Assembly (NCBI GenBank): GCA_934322085.1 | Contig: CAKRGF010000015.1 | Span: forward strand, 1-59,763 | Direction of reading: 5' to 3' | Source of the DNA: an uncultured Eubacterium sp. | GTDB lineage: Bacteria > Bacillota > Clostridia > Lachnospirales > Lachnospiraceae | DNA length: 59,763 nt | Part shown: one piece after another, positions 35,329 to 42,903 of the stretch | Layout: every line of letters begins with the position of its first letter | Position numbering within the stretch: position 1 is the first letter of the stretch | Notes under the pieces: model-generated | Database searches by the model: none | The model's input: the letters and a program-made list of their open reading frames with translations, nothing else | Told to the model about the DNA's origin: nothing | Program-made: the position numbers and the translations under genes

Positions 35329-37740
35329 TTACTGCTCCGTATCCAATGTACCGTTTTCACGCTCACCAAACACTTTTTCAATCACGCGTTCAGAAGCATG
35401 TCCATCATCTACGCTGCAAAATCTCTCATAAAATTCTTCGTAGCGTTCTTTGTAAGTCTCCTCAATCGCATCCATACGATGCAAAGCATCGACAACGGCA
35501 TCGTTGGTGCGGAGAATCGGACCCGGAAGTTCTTTCTCCATATCCATATACATGCCTCGGATTTCATCTGCATATTCATCAAAGTCATACGCATAGAACA
35601 AAATCGGACGCTTTAAGTTTGCAAAGTCAAAAAATACAGAAGAATAATCAGTAATGCAAATATCCGATGCCAGATACAGACGAGATACATCTTCGTACTG
35701 GCTTCCGTTATAAACAAATCCTTCGTACTCTGTCAAATCCAAAATATCGGCAATGTAGTAATGTGTACGCAAAAGTACAACACTGTCCTCGCCAAACTCT
35801 TTTTGCAGTCTGCCCAAATCAAGAGCTAAAGTAAATTTATATTTACCACGATCATAGAACTGGTTATCACGCCAGGTTGGTGCATACAAAATCACTCGTT
35901 TTCCTTCCGGAATGCCAAGTTCTTTCTTCACTTCGGCAGCAATTTCCTCTTTGTTATCCGCATACAGGATATCGTTTCTCGGATAACCATATTCCAGAAT
36001 TTTATCTCTATTATATACAAACGCGCGCTCAAACACATCCGTTGAAAAACGGTTAGCAGAAATCAGGTAATTCCACTCGCGTCCATGTTTATAAAACAGT
36101 GTCTTATGGTTCTGGCTTGCGGAAGTAATATCATCCATATCAAATGCCAGTTTCTTAAGCGGCGTACCATGCCATGTTTCAAGGAATACAACGCCAGGTC
36201 TCTTTTTATTCCAGGCCGGCTGGCGCACGTTGAATATACGGTATCCACAGCGGGATGCATAATACACATAACGAAGACTGTTCATCTTTACTCTCGTGTG
36301 TTTTCCGGTTTTCGCAAGTGCTTCGGATTTCTTATTTAATACCCAGATATAACGGTACTTGTCCCCTCTGGTCTTTTGCAGATACTCATACAAGTATTTC
36401 GGGCTGTCAGAATAACTCTTTCCGAAGAAACTCTCGATAAATACCCAGTCATGGCGCAGAGGCATTTTCTTGAAAATGTGACGTTCCAGCACACGATACC
36501 ACTGAATACGGCTTCCAATCAAACCTTTTTTCTTTTTTCGCCATTTATTAAACTTCATAATTGGTCTTGCCATACGCAGTTTTCCTTTACGGGTAATGGA
36601 TAACTGCAAACGCTGCAACACACCATACTCTTTGATTACATTTTTCCACTCCGGCATATCTGCCATCGCTTTCGCAAACTTCGGTGCATTTTCTCTTAAA
36701 ATGCGCGCCGGATATTTACGCCAGAAGAAATTCATCAATGAATGGTCCAGCGCAAAGCGAATATCTTTATCCTCCGATTTGATAATCTGCAGACACTTAT
36801 CATAGGCATCCAAAAATTCACCACTGCGGTGTCCACGCTTTTTCTGGCAGAGTGCCGGCAAATGAATTTGGTCGTTGCGGTGACGCCAGATATACAGACT
36901 GTCACCATCTACCCACATCTTGCCCGCTGCCAGTTTCAGCAATTTCACACAAAATGTCATGTCACTGTAAAAACGTGTCGTCGTATCAAATGAAAGCTCA
37001 TGCTCCATCACAAAATCTCTGCGGATTAAAAAGTGCTGCACCGAATACATTTCCACAAAACGGTCGCGGAGTGTTTGTCCTTCCAAAGGTTTTACGCCTT
37101 CAATAAAGGTCTCCTGTTTTGCTTTTTCAAAATCAAAATTCACTGGTTTAAACCAAGAACTGTATTTATTACCAGTTGTCATAACTGCCTGTTTCTCTTC
37201 TGCCAAATCAAGCAGCCGTTTGAGTGCTCCATCCATCAGGTAATCGTCACAGTCAATGAAATAAACATACTCTCCGGTCGCTTTCTCTAAACCGATGTTA
37301 CGGCAGAAAGAAACACCAAATGGGTATACCTGTCCGATTTTTTCTTCATACTCATCAAGCAGTTCTTCCTCACTCGGATTCAGTTCTTTATCTGTGTAGA
37401 GGCTGATGGAATCTCCTTTTTTCTCCATTTCCCTGGCCTGCTCACGGCGGCGTTCTGCACTATCTAACCGTTTTTCCACTCTCTCGTGGATTTTCTGCTC
37501 ACGCCACGCTGCTGCCGTCTCCTCATTTGCCCGAATAACATCTTCTGGCAGCTCATCCATCGCAAAAAAAACTTTTACATGTGGATTCTCTTTTACGGAG
37601 TCCGGCACTTCATGACCATCTTTATCATTGACAACAATAATTTCTAAGTCCTCTATCTTTTGTTCTTCAATACTTTGAACACATTCTTCCAAATATGCCT
37701 GTCCCTTAAAATAAGGAATTATGACACTTACCTTAGGCAT
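35329..37740 (-). CDS. GT2 glycosyltransferase fused to CDP-glycerol glycerophosphotransferase
   Basis: An 803-residue bifunctional enzyme. The first ~250 residues are a GT-A fold family-2 glycosyltransferase (VSVIIPYFKG, and FIDCDD as nucleotide-binding acidic motif). Residues about 430-800 repeat the TagF-type domain with ETWHGTPLKKL, GYPRND, LYAPTWRD and TDYSSVFFDF. A charged helical insert of about 75 residues interrupts the GT2 domain before GVSFCRN. The combination suggests one protein that adds a sugar and glycerol phosphate in building a surface polymer. The start at 37740 has GGAGGTG upstream. It is 30 nt downstream of leuS. Confidence 0.88.
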   Translation of the reverse strand: MPKVSVIIPYFKGQAYLEECVQSIEEQKIEDLEIIVVNDKDGHEVPDSVKENPHVKVFFAMDELPEDVIRANEETAAAWREQKIHERVEKRLDSAERRREQAREMEKKGDSISLYTDKELNPSEEELLDEYEEKIGQVYPFGVSFCRNIGLEKATGEYVYFIDCDDYLMDGALKRLLDLAEEKQAVMTTGNKYSSWFKPVNFDFEKAKQETFIEGVKPLEGQTLRDRFVEMYSVQHFLIRRDFVMEHELSFDTTTRFYSDMTFCVKLLKLAAGKMWVDGDSLYIWRHRNDQIHLPALCQKKRGHRSGEFLDAYDKCLQIIKSEDKDIRFALDHSLMNFFWRKYPARILRENAPKFAKAMADMPEWKNVIKEYGVLQRLQLSITRKGKLRMARPIMKFNKWRKKKKGLIGSRIQWYRVLERHIFKKMPLRHDWVFIESFFGKSYSDSPKYLYEYLQKTRGDKYRYIWVLNKKSEALAKTGKHTRVKMNSLRYVYYASRCGYRIFNVRQPAWNKKRPGVVFLETWHGTPLKKLAFDMDDITSASQNHKTLFYKHGREWNYLISANRFSTDVFERAFVYNRDKILEYGYPRNDILYADNKEEIAAEVKKELGIPEGKRVILYAPTWRDNQFYDRGKYKFTLALDLGRLQKEFGEDSVVLLRTHYYIADILDLTEYEGFVYNGSQYEDVSRLYLASDICITDYSSVFFDFANLKRPILFYAYDFDEYADEIRGMYMDMEKELPGPILRTNDAVVDALHRMDAIEETYKERYEEFYERFCSVDDGHASERVIEKVFGERENGTLDTEQ

Positions 37741-37770
37741 TTTTTGCACCTCCAAATTATTTCCAATTAC

Positions 37771-40179
37771 TTATTTTACAACGAAATTCAAAATACGTCC
37801 CGGTACATAAATTTCTTTTACAATCTGTTTGCCGGCAAGTTTATCAGCAATTGCTTCCCGTCCGGCAGCTAACGCATCTTCTTTCGCTGCATCAATGGCA
37901 AGTTTAACGGTCGCACGTACTTTACCGTTGACCTGTACACCAATTTCCTGTACAGCTTCTACCGTTTTTGCCTCATCAAATTCCGGCCAGCTTGTCTGGA
38001 ACAGATAACCACCGTAATTTTTCTCAGCCCACAATTCCTCTGTAATATGTGGTGCAACCGGATTCAAAAGTACAAGAAGCGTTTTAAACTCATCTCTTGT
38101 AACGGAACCTTTTTTGTAGAAGTCATTAATCAATGCCATCATGGCAGCAATTGCTGTGTTGTACTTCAAGGTCTCAAAATCGTTACTTACTTTCTTAATC
38201 GTCTGATGCATTTTTGTCTCTAAGTCAGCAGAATAACCTTCTTCATCTGTCACCATATCTTTTAACTTCCATACACGCTCTAAGAAACGGCGGCAGCCTT
38301 TTACTCCATCTTCTGACCAGGCAGCAGCGGCATCAAACGTACCAATAAACATTTCATAGGTGCGGAGTGTATCAGCACCGTATACATTTACAATATCATC
38401 CGGGTTTACAACATTACCGCGGGATTTACTCATCTTCTCGCCATTTTCACCGAGAATCATACCATGGGATGTTCTCTTCTGATATGGCTCTTTGGTTGGT
38501 ACTACGCCCTGGTCATATAAGAACTTATGCCAGAAACGGGAATACAGAAGGTGAAGGGTCGTATGCTCCATACCACCATTATACCAGTCAACCGGCAGCC
38601 AGTAGTTCAACGCCTCTTTGCTGGCAAGTGCCTCATCATTTGTTGGGTCAATATAACGCAGGAAGTACCACGAAGAACCAGCCCACTGAGGCATTGTATC
38701 CGTCTCACGCTCTGCCTTGCCGCCACAACATGGACAAGTTGTCTCAACCCAGGAACGGATTTTGGAAATTGGAGATTCCCCGTTATCCGTTGGTTCATAG
38801 TTGTCTACCTCTGGCAGACGAAGCGGAAGTTCTTCTTCCGGAATCGGTACATAACCGCATTTTTCACATTTTACAATCGGAATCGGCTCGCCCCAGTAAC
38901 GCTGTCTGGAAAATACCCAGTCACGCAGTTTGAAGTTTTTCTTTGCCGTTCCCACTTTCTTATCCTCTAACCAGGCAATAATTTCTTTCTTTGCCTCTTC
39001 TACGGATTTACCAGTTAAAAATCCGGAATTCACAAGAGTTCCTGTAGCGACATCTGTAAACGCTTCTTTTTCTACATCGCCGCCTTCGATTACTTCATGA
39101 ATCGGCAAATTAAATTTCTTTGCAAATTCCCAGTCACGGGTATCATGTGCCGGTACCGCCATAATCGCTCCGGTTCCGTAGCTCATCAGTACATAATCGG
39201 ATACCCAGATAGGAATTTCTTCGCCATTTACCGGGTTAATTGCCGAGAGTCCATCAATTGCTACACCGGTTTTATCTTTTGCTAACTCTGTTCTCTCAAA
39301 ATCGGATTTTCTTGCTGCCATCTCACGGTAAACTACAATCTCATCCCAGTTTTTAATCTCATCTTTGTACTTGTCGAGATATGGATGCTCCGGAGATACC
39401 ACCATGTAAGTTACACCAAATAAAGTATCCGGACGTGTGGTATAAATACGAAGTTTTTCTTCTTTATCTTTAATCTGGAAATCCACTTCTGCACCATGAG
39501 AACGTCCAATCCAGTTTTTCTGTGAAACTTTAACTCTTTCGATATAGTCAAGTCCATCCAAATCATCAATCAATTTATCTGCATATGCCGTAATTTTAAG
39601 CATCCACTGGCTCTTTACCTTACGAATAACCGGACTTCCGCAGCGCTCACATACACCATTTACGACTTCCTCATTGGCAAGACCACATTTACAGGAAGTA
39701 CACCAGTTAATCGGCATCTCTGTCTTGTAAGCAAGTCCTGCTTTGAATAATTTTAAGAAAATCCACTGAGTCCATTTGTAATAGTTCGGGTCTGTCGTAT
39801 TAATCTCGCGGTCCCAGTCAAAGGAGTAGCCAAGCGCCTGAAGCTGTGCTTTAAATCTTGCCACATTCTTCTTCGTTACTTCCTTTGGATGTACTTTATT
39901 TTTAATCGCATAGTTTTCTGTCGGAAGACCAAATGCATCCCATCCCATCGGATAAAGTACATTGTATCCCTGCATTCTTCTTTTACGTGCTACAATATCA
40001 AGTGCCGTATATGGACGTGGATGTCCTACATGAAGTCCCTGTCCCGATGGATATGGGAATTCAACAAGGGCATAATATTTGGGCTTGCTGAAATCATTGG
40101 TTGCCTGAAAAGCTTTTTCATCTTCCCAGACTTTCTGCCATTTTTTCTCAATTTCTTTTGGATTATAACTCTGACTCAT
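37771..40179 (-). CDS. leuS: Leucyl-tRNA synthetase
   Basis: An 802-residue class I aminoacyl-tRNA synthetase of bacterial type. The nucleotide-binding HIGH motif is HVGH in the segment GLHVGHPRPYTALD, and KMSKS is intact in NGEKMSKSRGN. The CP1 editing domain (YGTGAIMAVPAHDTRD) and zinc-binding cysteines (CTSCKCGLANEEV, CEKCGY) are present. It charges tRNA-Leu. There is no T-box directly upstream; the gene follows the L,D-transpeptidase gene by 25 nt and probably shares its promoter. Confidence 0.97.
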   Translation of the reverse strand: MSQSYNPKEIEKKWQKVWEDEKAFQATNDFSKPKYYALVEFPYPSGQGLHVGHPRPYTALDIVARKRRMQGYNVLYPMGWDAFGLPTENYAIKNKVHPKEVTKKNVARFKAQLQALGYSFDWDREINTTDPNYYKWTQWIFLKLFKAGLAYKTEMPINWCTSCKCGLANEEVVNGVCERCGSPVIRKVKSQWMLKITAYADKLIDDLDGLDYIERVKVSQKNWIGRSHGAEVDFQIKDKEEKLRIYTTRPDTLFGVTYMVVSPEHPYLDKYKDEIKNWDEIVVYREMAARKSDFERTELAKDKTGVAIDGLSAINPVNGEEIPIWVSDYVLMSYGTGAIMAVPAHDTRDWEFAKKFNLPIHEVIEGGDVEKEAFTDVATGTLVNSGFLTGKSVEEAKKEIIAWLEDKKVGTAKKNFKLRDWVFSRQRYWGEPIPIVKCEKCGYVPIPEEELPLRLPEVDNYEPTDNGESPISKIRSWVETTCPCCGGKAERETDTMPQWAGSSWYFLRYIDPTNDEALASKEALNYWLPVDWYNGGMEHTTLHLLYSRFWHKFLYDQGVVPTKEPYQKRTSHGMILGENGEKMSKSRGNVVNPDDIVNVYGADTLRTYEMFIGTFDAAAAWSEDGVKGCRRFLERVWKLKDMVTDEEGYSADLETKMHQTIKKVSNDFETLKYNTAIAAMMALINDFYKKGSVTRDEFKTLLVLLNPVAPHITEELWAEKNYGGYLFQTSWPEFDEAKTVEAVQEIGVQVNGKVRATVKLAIDAAKEDALAAGREAIADKLAGKQIVKEIYVPGRILNFVVK

Positions 40180-40204
40180 TTTTTTACCTCTTTTCTTCTT
40201 GTCA

Positions 40205-41185
40205 CTAATTTAACGTCGTACCCGGCGTCGATGTTGGTGTTGGTTCTGCTGTTGGTGACGGCTTCGGTGTAAAAGTCGGTGTTGGTGTCGGTGTAAAGGT
40301 CGGTGTCGGCGTTGGCGTCGGCACAACAATTGGTTTCTTCTCCACCTGTTTCACTGTAATTTTACATACTTTCTTTATTTTACTGCCATCCGTTGTCTCC
40401 ACAAAGATTTTACAAGTTCCCTTTCTCTTTGCAATTACAACACCTTTTTGATTGACTGTTGCAATCTTTTTATTGGAAGAAGTATATTTAACCTTCTTTA
40501 TCATCGCTTTTTTCGGTAAAATCTTTTTCACCCGGAGCGTGAATTTAGCTTCTTTCTTTTTACCGCCAATTTTCAATGTCTTTTTCGTATGGCTAAGTTT
40601 AATACTCTTTACCTTAACTAAATAAGGATTGTGAACATCCGGATCGGTCGGATCCCATCCCATATGCCCGGACACTTTCTGCGCCTTCGGCTTTCCAAGT
40701 GGTCCCACCTTTGACGAATTGTAGATTACTACTTTCGTACCAGATGGACAATGGTCATATATCCATTTGCTGTCTGCCACCGTCAAGCGGATACATCCAT
40801 GAGATGCCGTCGTTCCTAAGCGGTTAAACTGAGCGTAGGACTGTGTATTCTTCTTCGGCTGATAATACCATACCGAATGAAACAAAAAGCTTCCATAAAT
40901 TCTTGTACAGTACTGACCGTAAGACGGTCCCACCAGTGCATGCCACCGGTATTTTCCTCCCAAAGAAAAAGTGCCGACTGGCGTTGCTTTGCCTGAAGAA
41001 CAGACAAATGCTTTATATGGCTTGTACTTTCCTTTTTTCTTATGACGGTATACTGTAACCGTATTCTTTTGTTTGTTTACTTTAATCATATATGTGTTTT
41101 TCTTTGCTGCCGCATTTGTTGTCTGGAAATTTACTGTCAGCGCCAAGAGAAACAACAAAATGAATAAGCTTATTTTCTTCTTCAA
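40205..41185 (-). CDS. Secreted L,D-transpeptidase with Ig-like domain and Pro/Thr tail
   Basis: A 326-residue exported enzyme that makes 3-3 cross-links in peptidoglycan or anchors proteins to it. Signal peptide about 1-26; the YkuD catalytic domain about 33-165 with the active-site motif SHGCIRL; an Ig-like domain about 190-280 (YTSSNKKIATVNQKGVVIAK); and a C-terminal PT-repeat tail. A TTG at 41185 with AGGAGG upstream is the start. A strong promoter lies 46 nt upstream. The Ig-like domain ties it to the other surface proteins of the window. Confidence 0.92.
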   Translation of the reverse strand: MKKKISLFILLFLLALTVNFQTTNAAAKKNTYMIKVNKQKNTVTVYRHKKKGKYKPYKAFVCSSGKATPVGTFSLGGKYRWHALVGPSYGQYCTRIYGSFLFHSVWYYQPKKNTQSYAQFNRLGTTASHGCIRLTVADSKWIYDHCPSGTKVVIYNSSKVGPLGKPKAQKVSGHMGWDPTDPDVHNPYLVKVKSIKLSHTKKTLKIGGKKKEAKFTLRVKKILPKKAMIKKVKYTSSNKKIATVNQKGVVIAKRKGTCKIFVETTDGSKIKKVCKITVKQVEKKPIVVPTPTPTPTFTPTPTPTFTPKPSPTAEPTPTSTPGTTLN

Positions 41186-41230
41186 AACTACCTCCTATTT
41201 GTGTCAAAATGTACGCAAGCATACTATTTT

Positions 41231-41259
41231 ATAATACCAACAGTAAAATCCTTTGTCAA
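41231..41259 (-). promoter_or_regulatory. Promoter of the L,D-transpeptidase/leuS unit
   Basis: TTGACA (41254-41259) and TATTAT (41231-41236) on the minus strand are 17 nt apart, an almost perfect housekeeping promoter. It is the only clear promoter ahead of leuS. Confidence 0.8.
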
Positions 41260-41278
41260 GGACTGTGATATGAGGGAT

Positions 41279-41489
41279 TTGTGACAAATTTTCATTGGCA
41301 CTTTTTTGTTTTCCGTAATTCCGTAGAAAAGCTTTGCGTCTCGTGGGCACTCCCGTTTAACAAACGCGTAAGGGTATGGGCATGCAAAATACGCAAGCCT
41401 CATACCCACGTGTTTGTACCCACGAGTCACAAAGTTTTTCTACGGAATTACTGGAATCCAAAGGAACTGGCAGCAAACATTTGTCACAA
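41279..41489. repeat. 211-nt nested palindrome between divergent genes
   Basis: TTGTGACAAAT and ATTTGTCACAA (41279-41289, 41479-41489) flank a pair of 33-nt arms (41315-41347, 41419-41451) that match at 30 positions. Inside, ACAAACGCGT..GGGTATG (41360-41378) pairs with CATACCC-ACGTGTTTGT (41401-41417). The rest of 41490-41696, up to dedA, holds no gene that I can support. Confidence 0.8.
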
Positions 41490-41696
41490 GCTCATCATTC
41501 AAATATCTCCCCTCATTATGCTAAAGCCCTTTTGTTTACGTTTTGATTTACTGGAATATTGATAAAACGCCAGCAATGACCGCAAACTCTCGTATCAGCT
41601 TTTCTAAATGGGTTGAATTTTGTTATCCCCCTATTCTAGAGAATAATTCCGTCTATCACCTCATACACTGTAACAATCATACTGAGGTCATGATGA

Positions 41697-42311
41697 ATGG
41701 ATTGGATTGAGTCATTTTTACAGAGCTACGGCATTGCAGCTATGTTTGTGCTGATTATGTTAGAATATGCCTGTTTTCCGGTTTCGAGTGAGATTATTTT
41801 ACCATTGGCGGGTGTTATGGCTGCCGGGCAGGGTCTGTTTTTTCCATATCTTGTCCTTTTGGCGACGGGAGCAGGACTGATTGGGGCACTGATTCCGTAT
41901 GGCATTGGCAGGTTTGGCGGTTCTCCACTGTTGGAACGCATTATGAAACGTTTTTCTTCTATGGAGAAACCAATCCTAACCTCCTACCGTGTCTTTGGCA
42001 ATCACGAAAAAAGTGCCGTTCTAATCAGCCGCGTAATTCCTCTTTGCCGCACTTACATTGGCTTTGTTGCGGGTGCCATGGGACAGAATATCAGCCGTTA
42101 TCTTTTGTATTCTGCCATCGGCATTGTTACCTGGAACACGGTATTAACCGGACTTGGCTATTATTTTTATCAATACAAAAATTTGTTCTTTCATTATTTT
42201 GATAAATACAAGCATGTTATTTTTTATACAGGTATTGTCCTATTAGTAATCTTCGCCCTCAATGCCATTAGAAAAAAACGGGCAGCACGCGGAACAAACC
42301 AAGAAGAATAA
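41697..42311 (+). CDS. DedA family membrane protein
   Basis: A 204-residue inner-membrane protein of the DedA/SNARE-associated family, thought to move lipid carriers such as undecaprenyl phosphate across the membrane. The FPVSSEIILPLAG segment, the GALIPYGIGRFGG loop and VLISRVIPLCRTYIGFVAGA with its conserved arginines are all present. The ATG at 41697 has GAGG upstream; two earlier ATG codons in another frame meet a stop. It converges with the next gene, their 3' ends overlapping by 44 nt. Confidence 0.92.
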   Translation: MDWIESFLQSYGIAAMFVLIMLEYACFPVSSEIILPLAGVMAAGQGLFFPYLVLLATGAGLIGALIPYGIGRFGGSPLLERIMKRFSSMEKPILTSYRVFGNHEKSAVLISRVIPLCRTYIGFVAGAMGQNISRYLLYSAIGIVTWNTVLTGLGYYFYQYKNLFFHYFDKYKHVIFYTGIVLLVIFALNAIRKKRAARGTNQEE

Positions 42312-42807
42312 GAAGTATGCCGCTAATTCCGTTTAGACGGCGCACGTGGTATATTCTCTGTCCGCCAATCCACAAAAAGGCTCCACACAAAAAAGCGGTA
42401 CATACAGGAAATAACCAGATTACAGTTCCCTGACCGACCAGACTAAGTGCGGCGCTCACCGAATCAAGCGCAAGGGCACTTCCCAGCGCACTGCCTTCTT
42501 TTATGTCAATGCTGCGGGAATTGTCTTTGTCATACTGTACTTCACCTTTGTTTTGCAGCACACGGACGCACGTTTTAGCGCCAAGCAAAATTAAAATTCC
42601 GCCGCCAACAAGGCGGAAACAAGGTTCCGGCAGCCCCGCAAGGCACGTCGAACCAGCCAAAAGTGCAACCGCTGTCAGCACGCCATTTAATAAGGCAATA
42701 AATAACCGGATTCGTTTGGGTATGCAAATGCCCGACATTGCATATGCCATACCAATCCCCAGCGTGTCAAGGCTCACCGACACCGCTAATAAGCAAACAA
42801 CAAACAC
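42268..42807 (-). CDS. YtaF/MntP-like membrane protein
   Basis: A 179-residue protein with six short membrane spans. The pair of motifs SLDTLGIGMAYAMSG and ALALDSVSAAL, each with an Asp in the membrane, is the sign of the MntP/YtaF group. MntP exports manganese; YtaF is named for a sporulation-linked membrane protein of Clostridia and bacilli. A GTG with AGGAGG upstream is the start. The assignment to YtaF rather than MntP is by overall resemblance. Confidence 0.82.
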   Translation of the reverse strand: MFVVCLLAVSVSLDTLGIGMAYAMSGICIPKRIRLFIALLNGVLTAVALLAGSTCLAGLPEPCFRLVGGGILILLGAKTCVRVLQNKGEVQYDKDNSRSIDIKEGSALGSALALDSVSAALSLVGQGTVIWLFPVCTAFLCGAFLWIGGQRIYHVRRLNGISGILLILLGLFRVLPVFF

Positions 42808-42903
42808 AAGCTCCTCCTGCCACTTCCTTATTCTATTTTATGCAGATACGGAAAAAGAGGGGAGTCCTTTCGACAAAAACAGTCAAATATTTTGGAGGTA
42901 AGT

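Noticed and set aside
40180..40204. T-box leader for leuS
   Set aside because: Only 25 nt separate leuS from the gene ahead, and no T-box sequence is seen upstream of the shared promoter.
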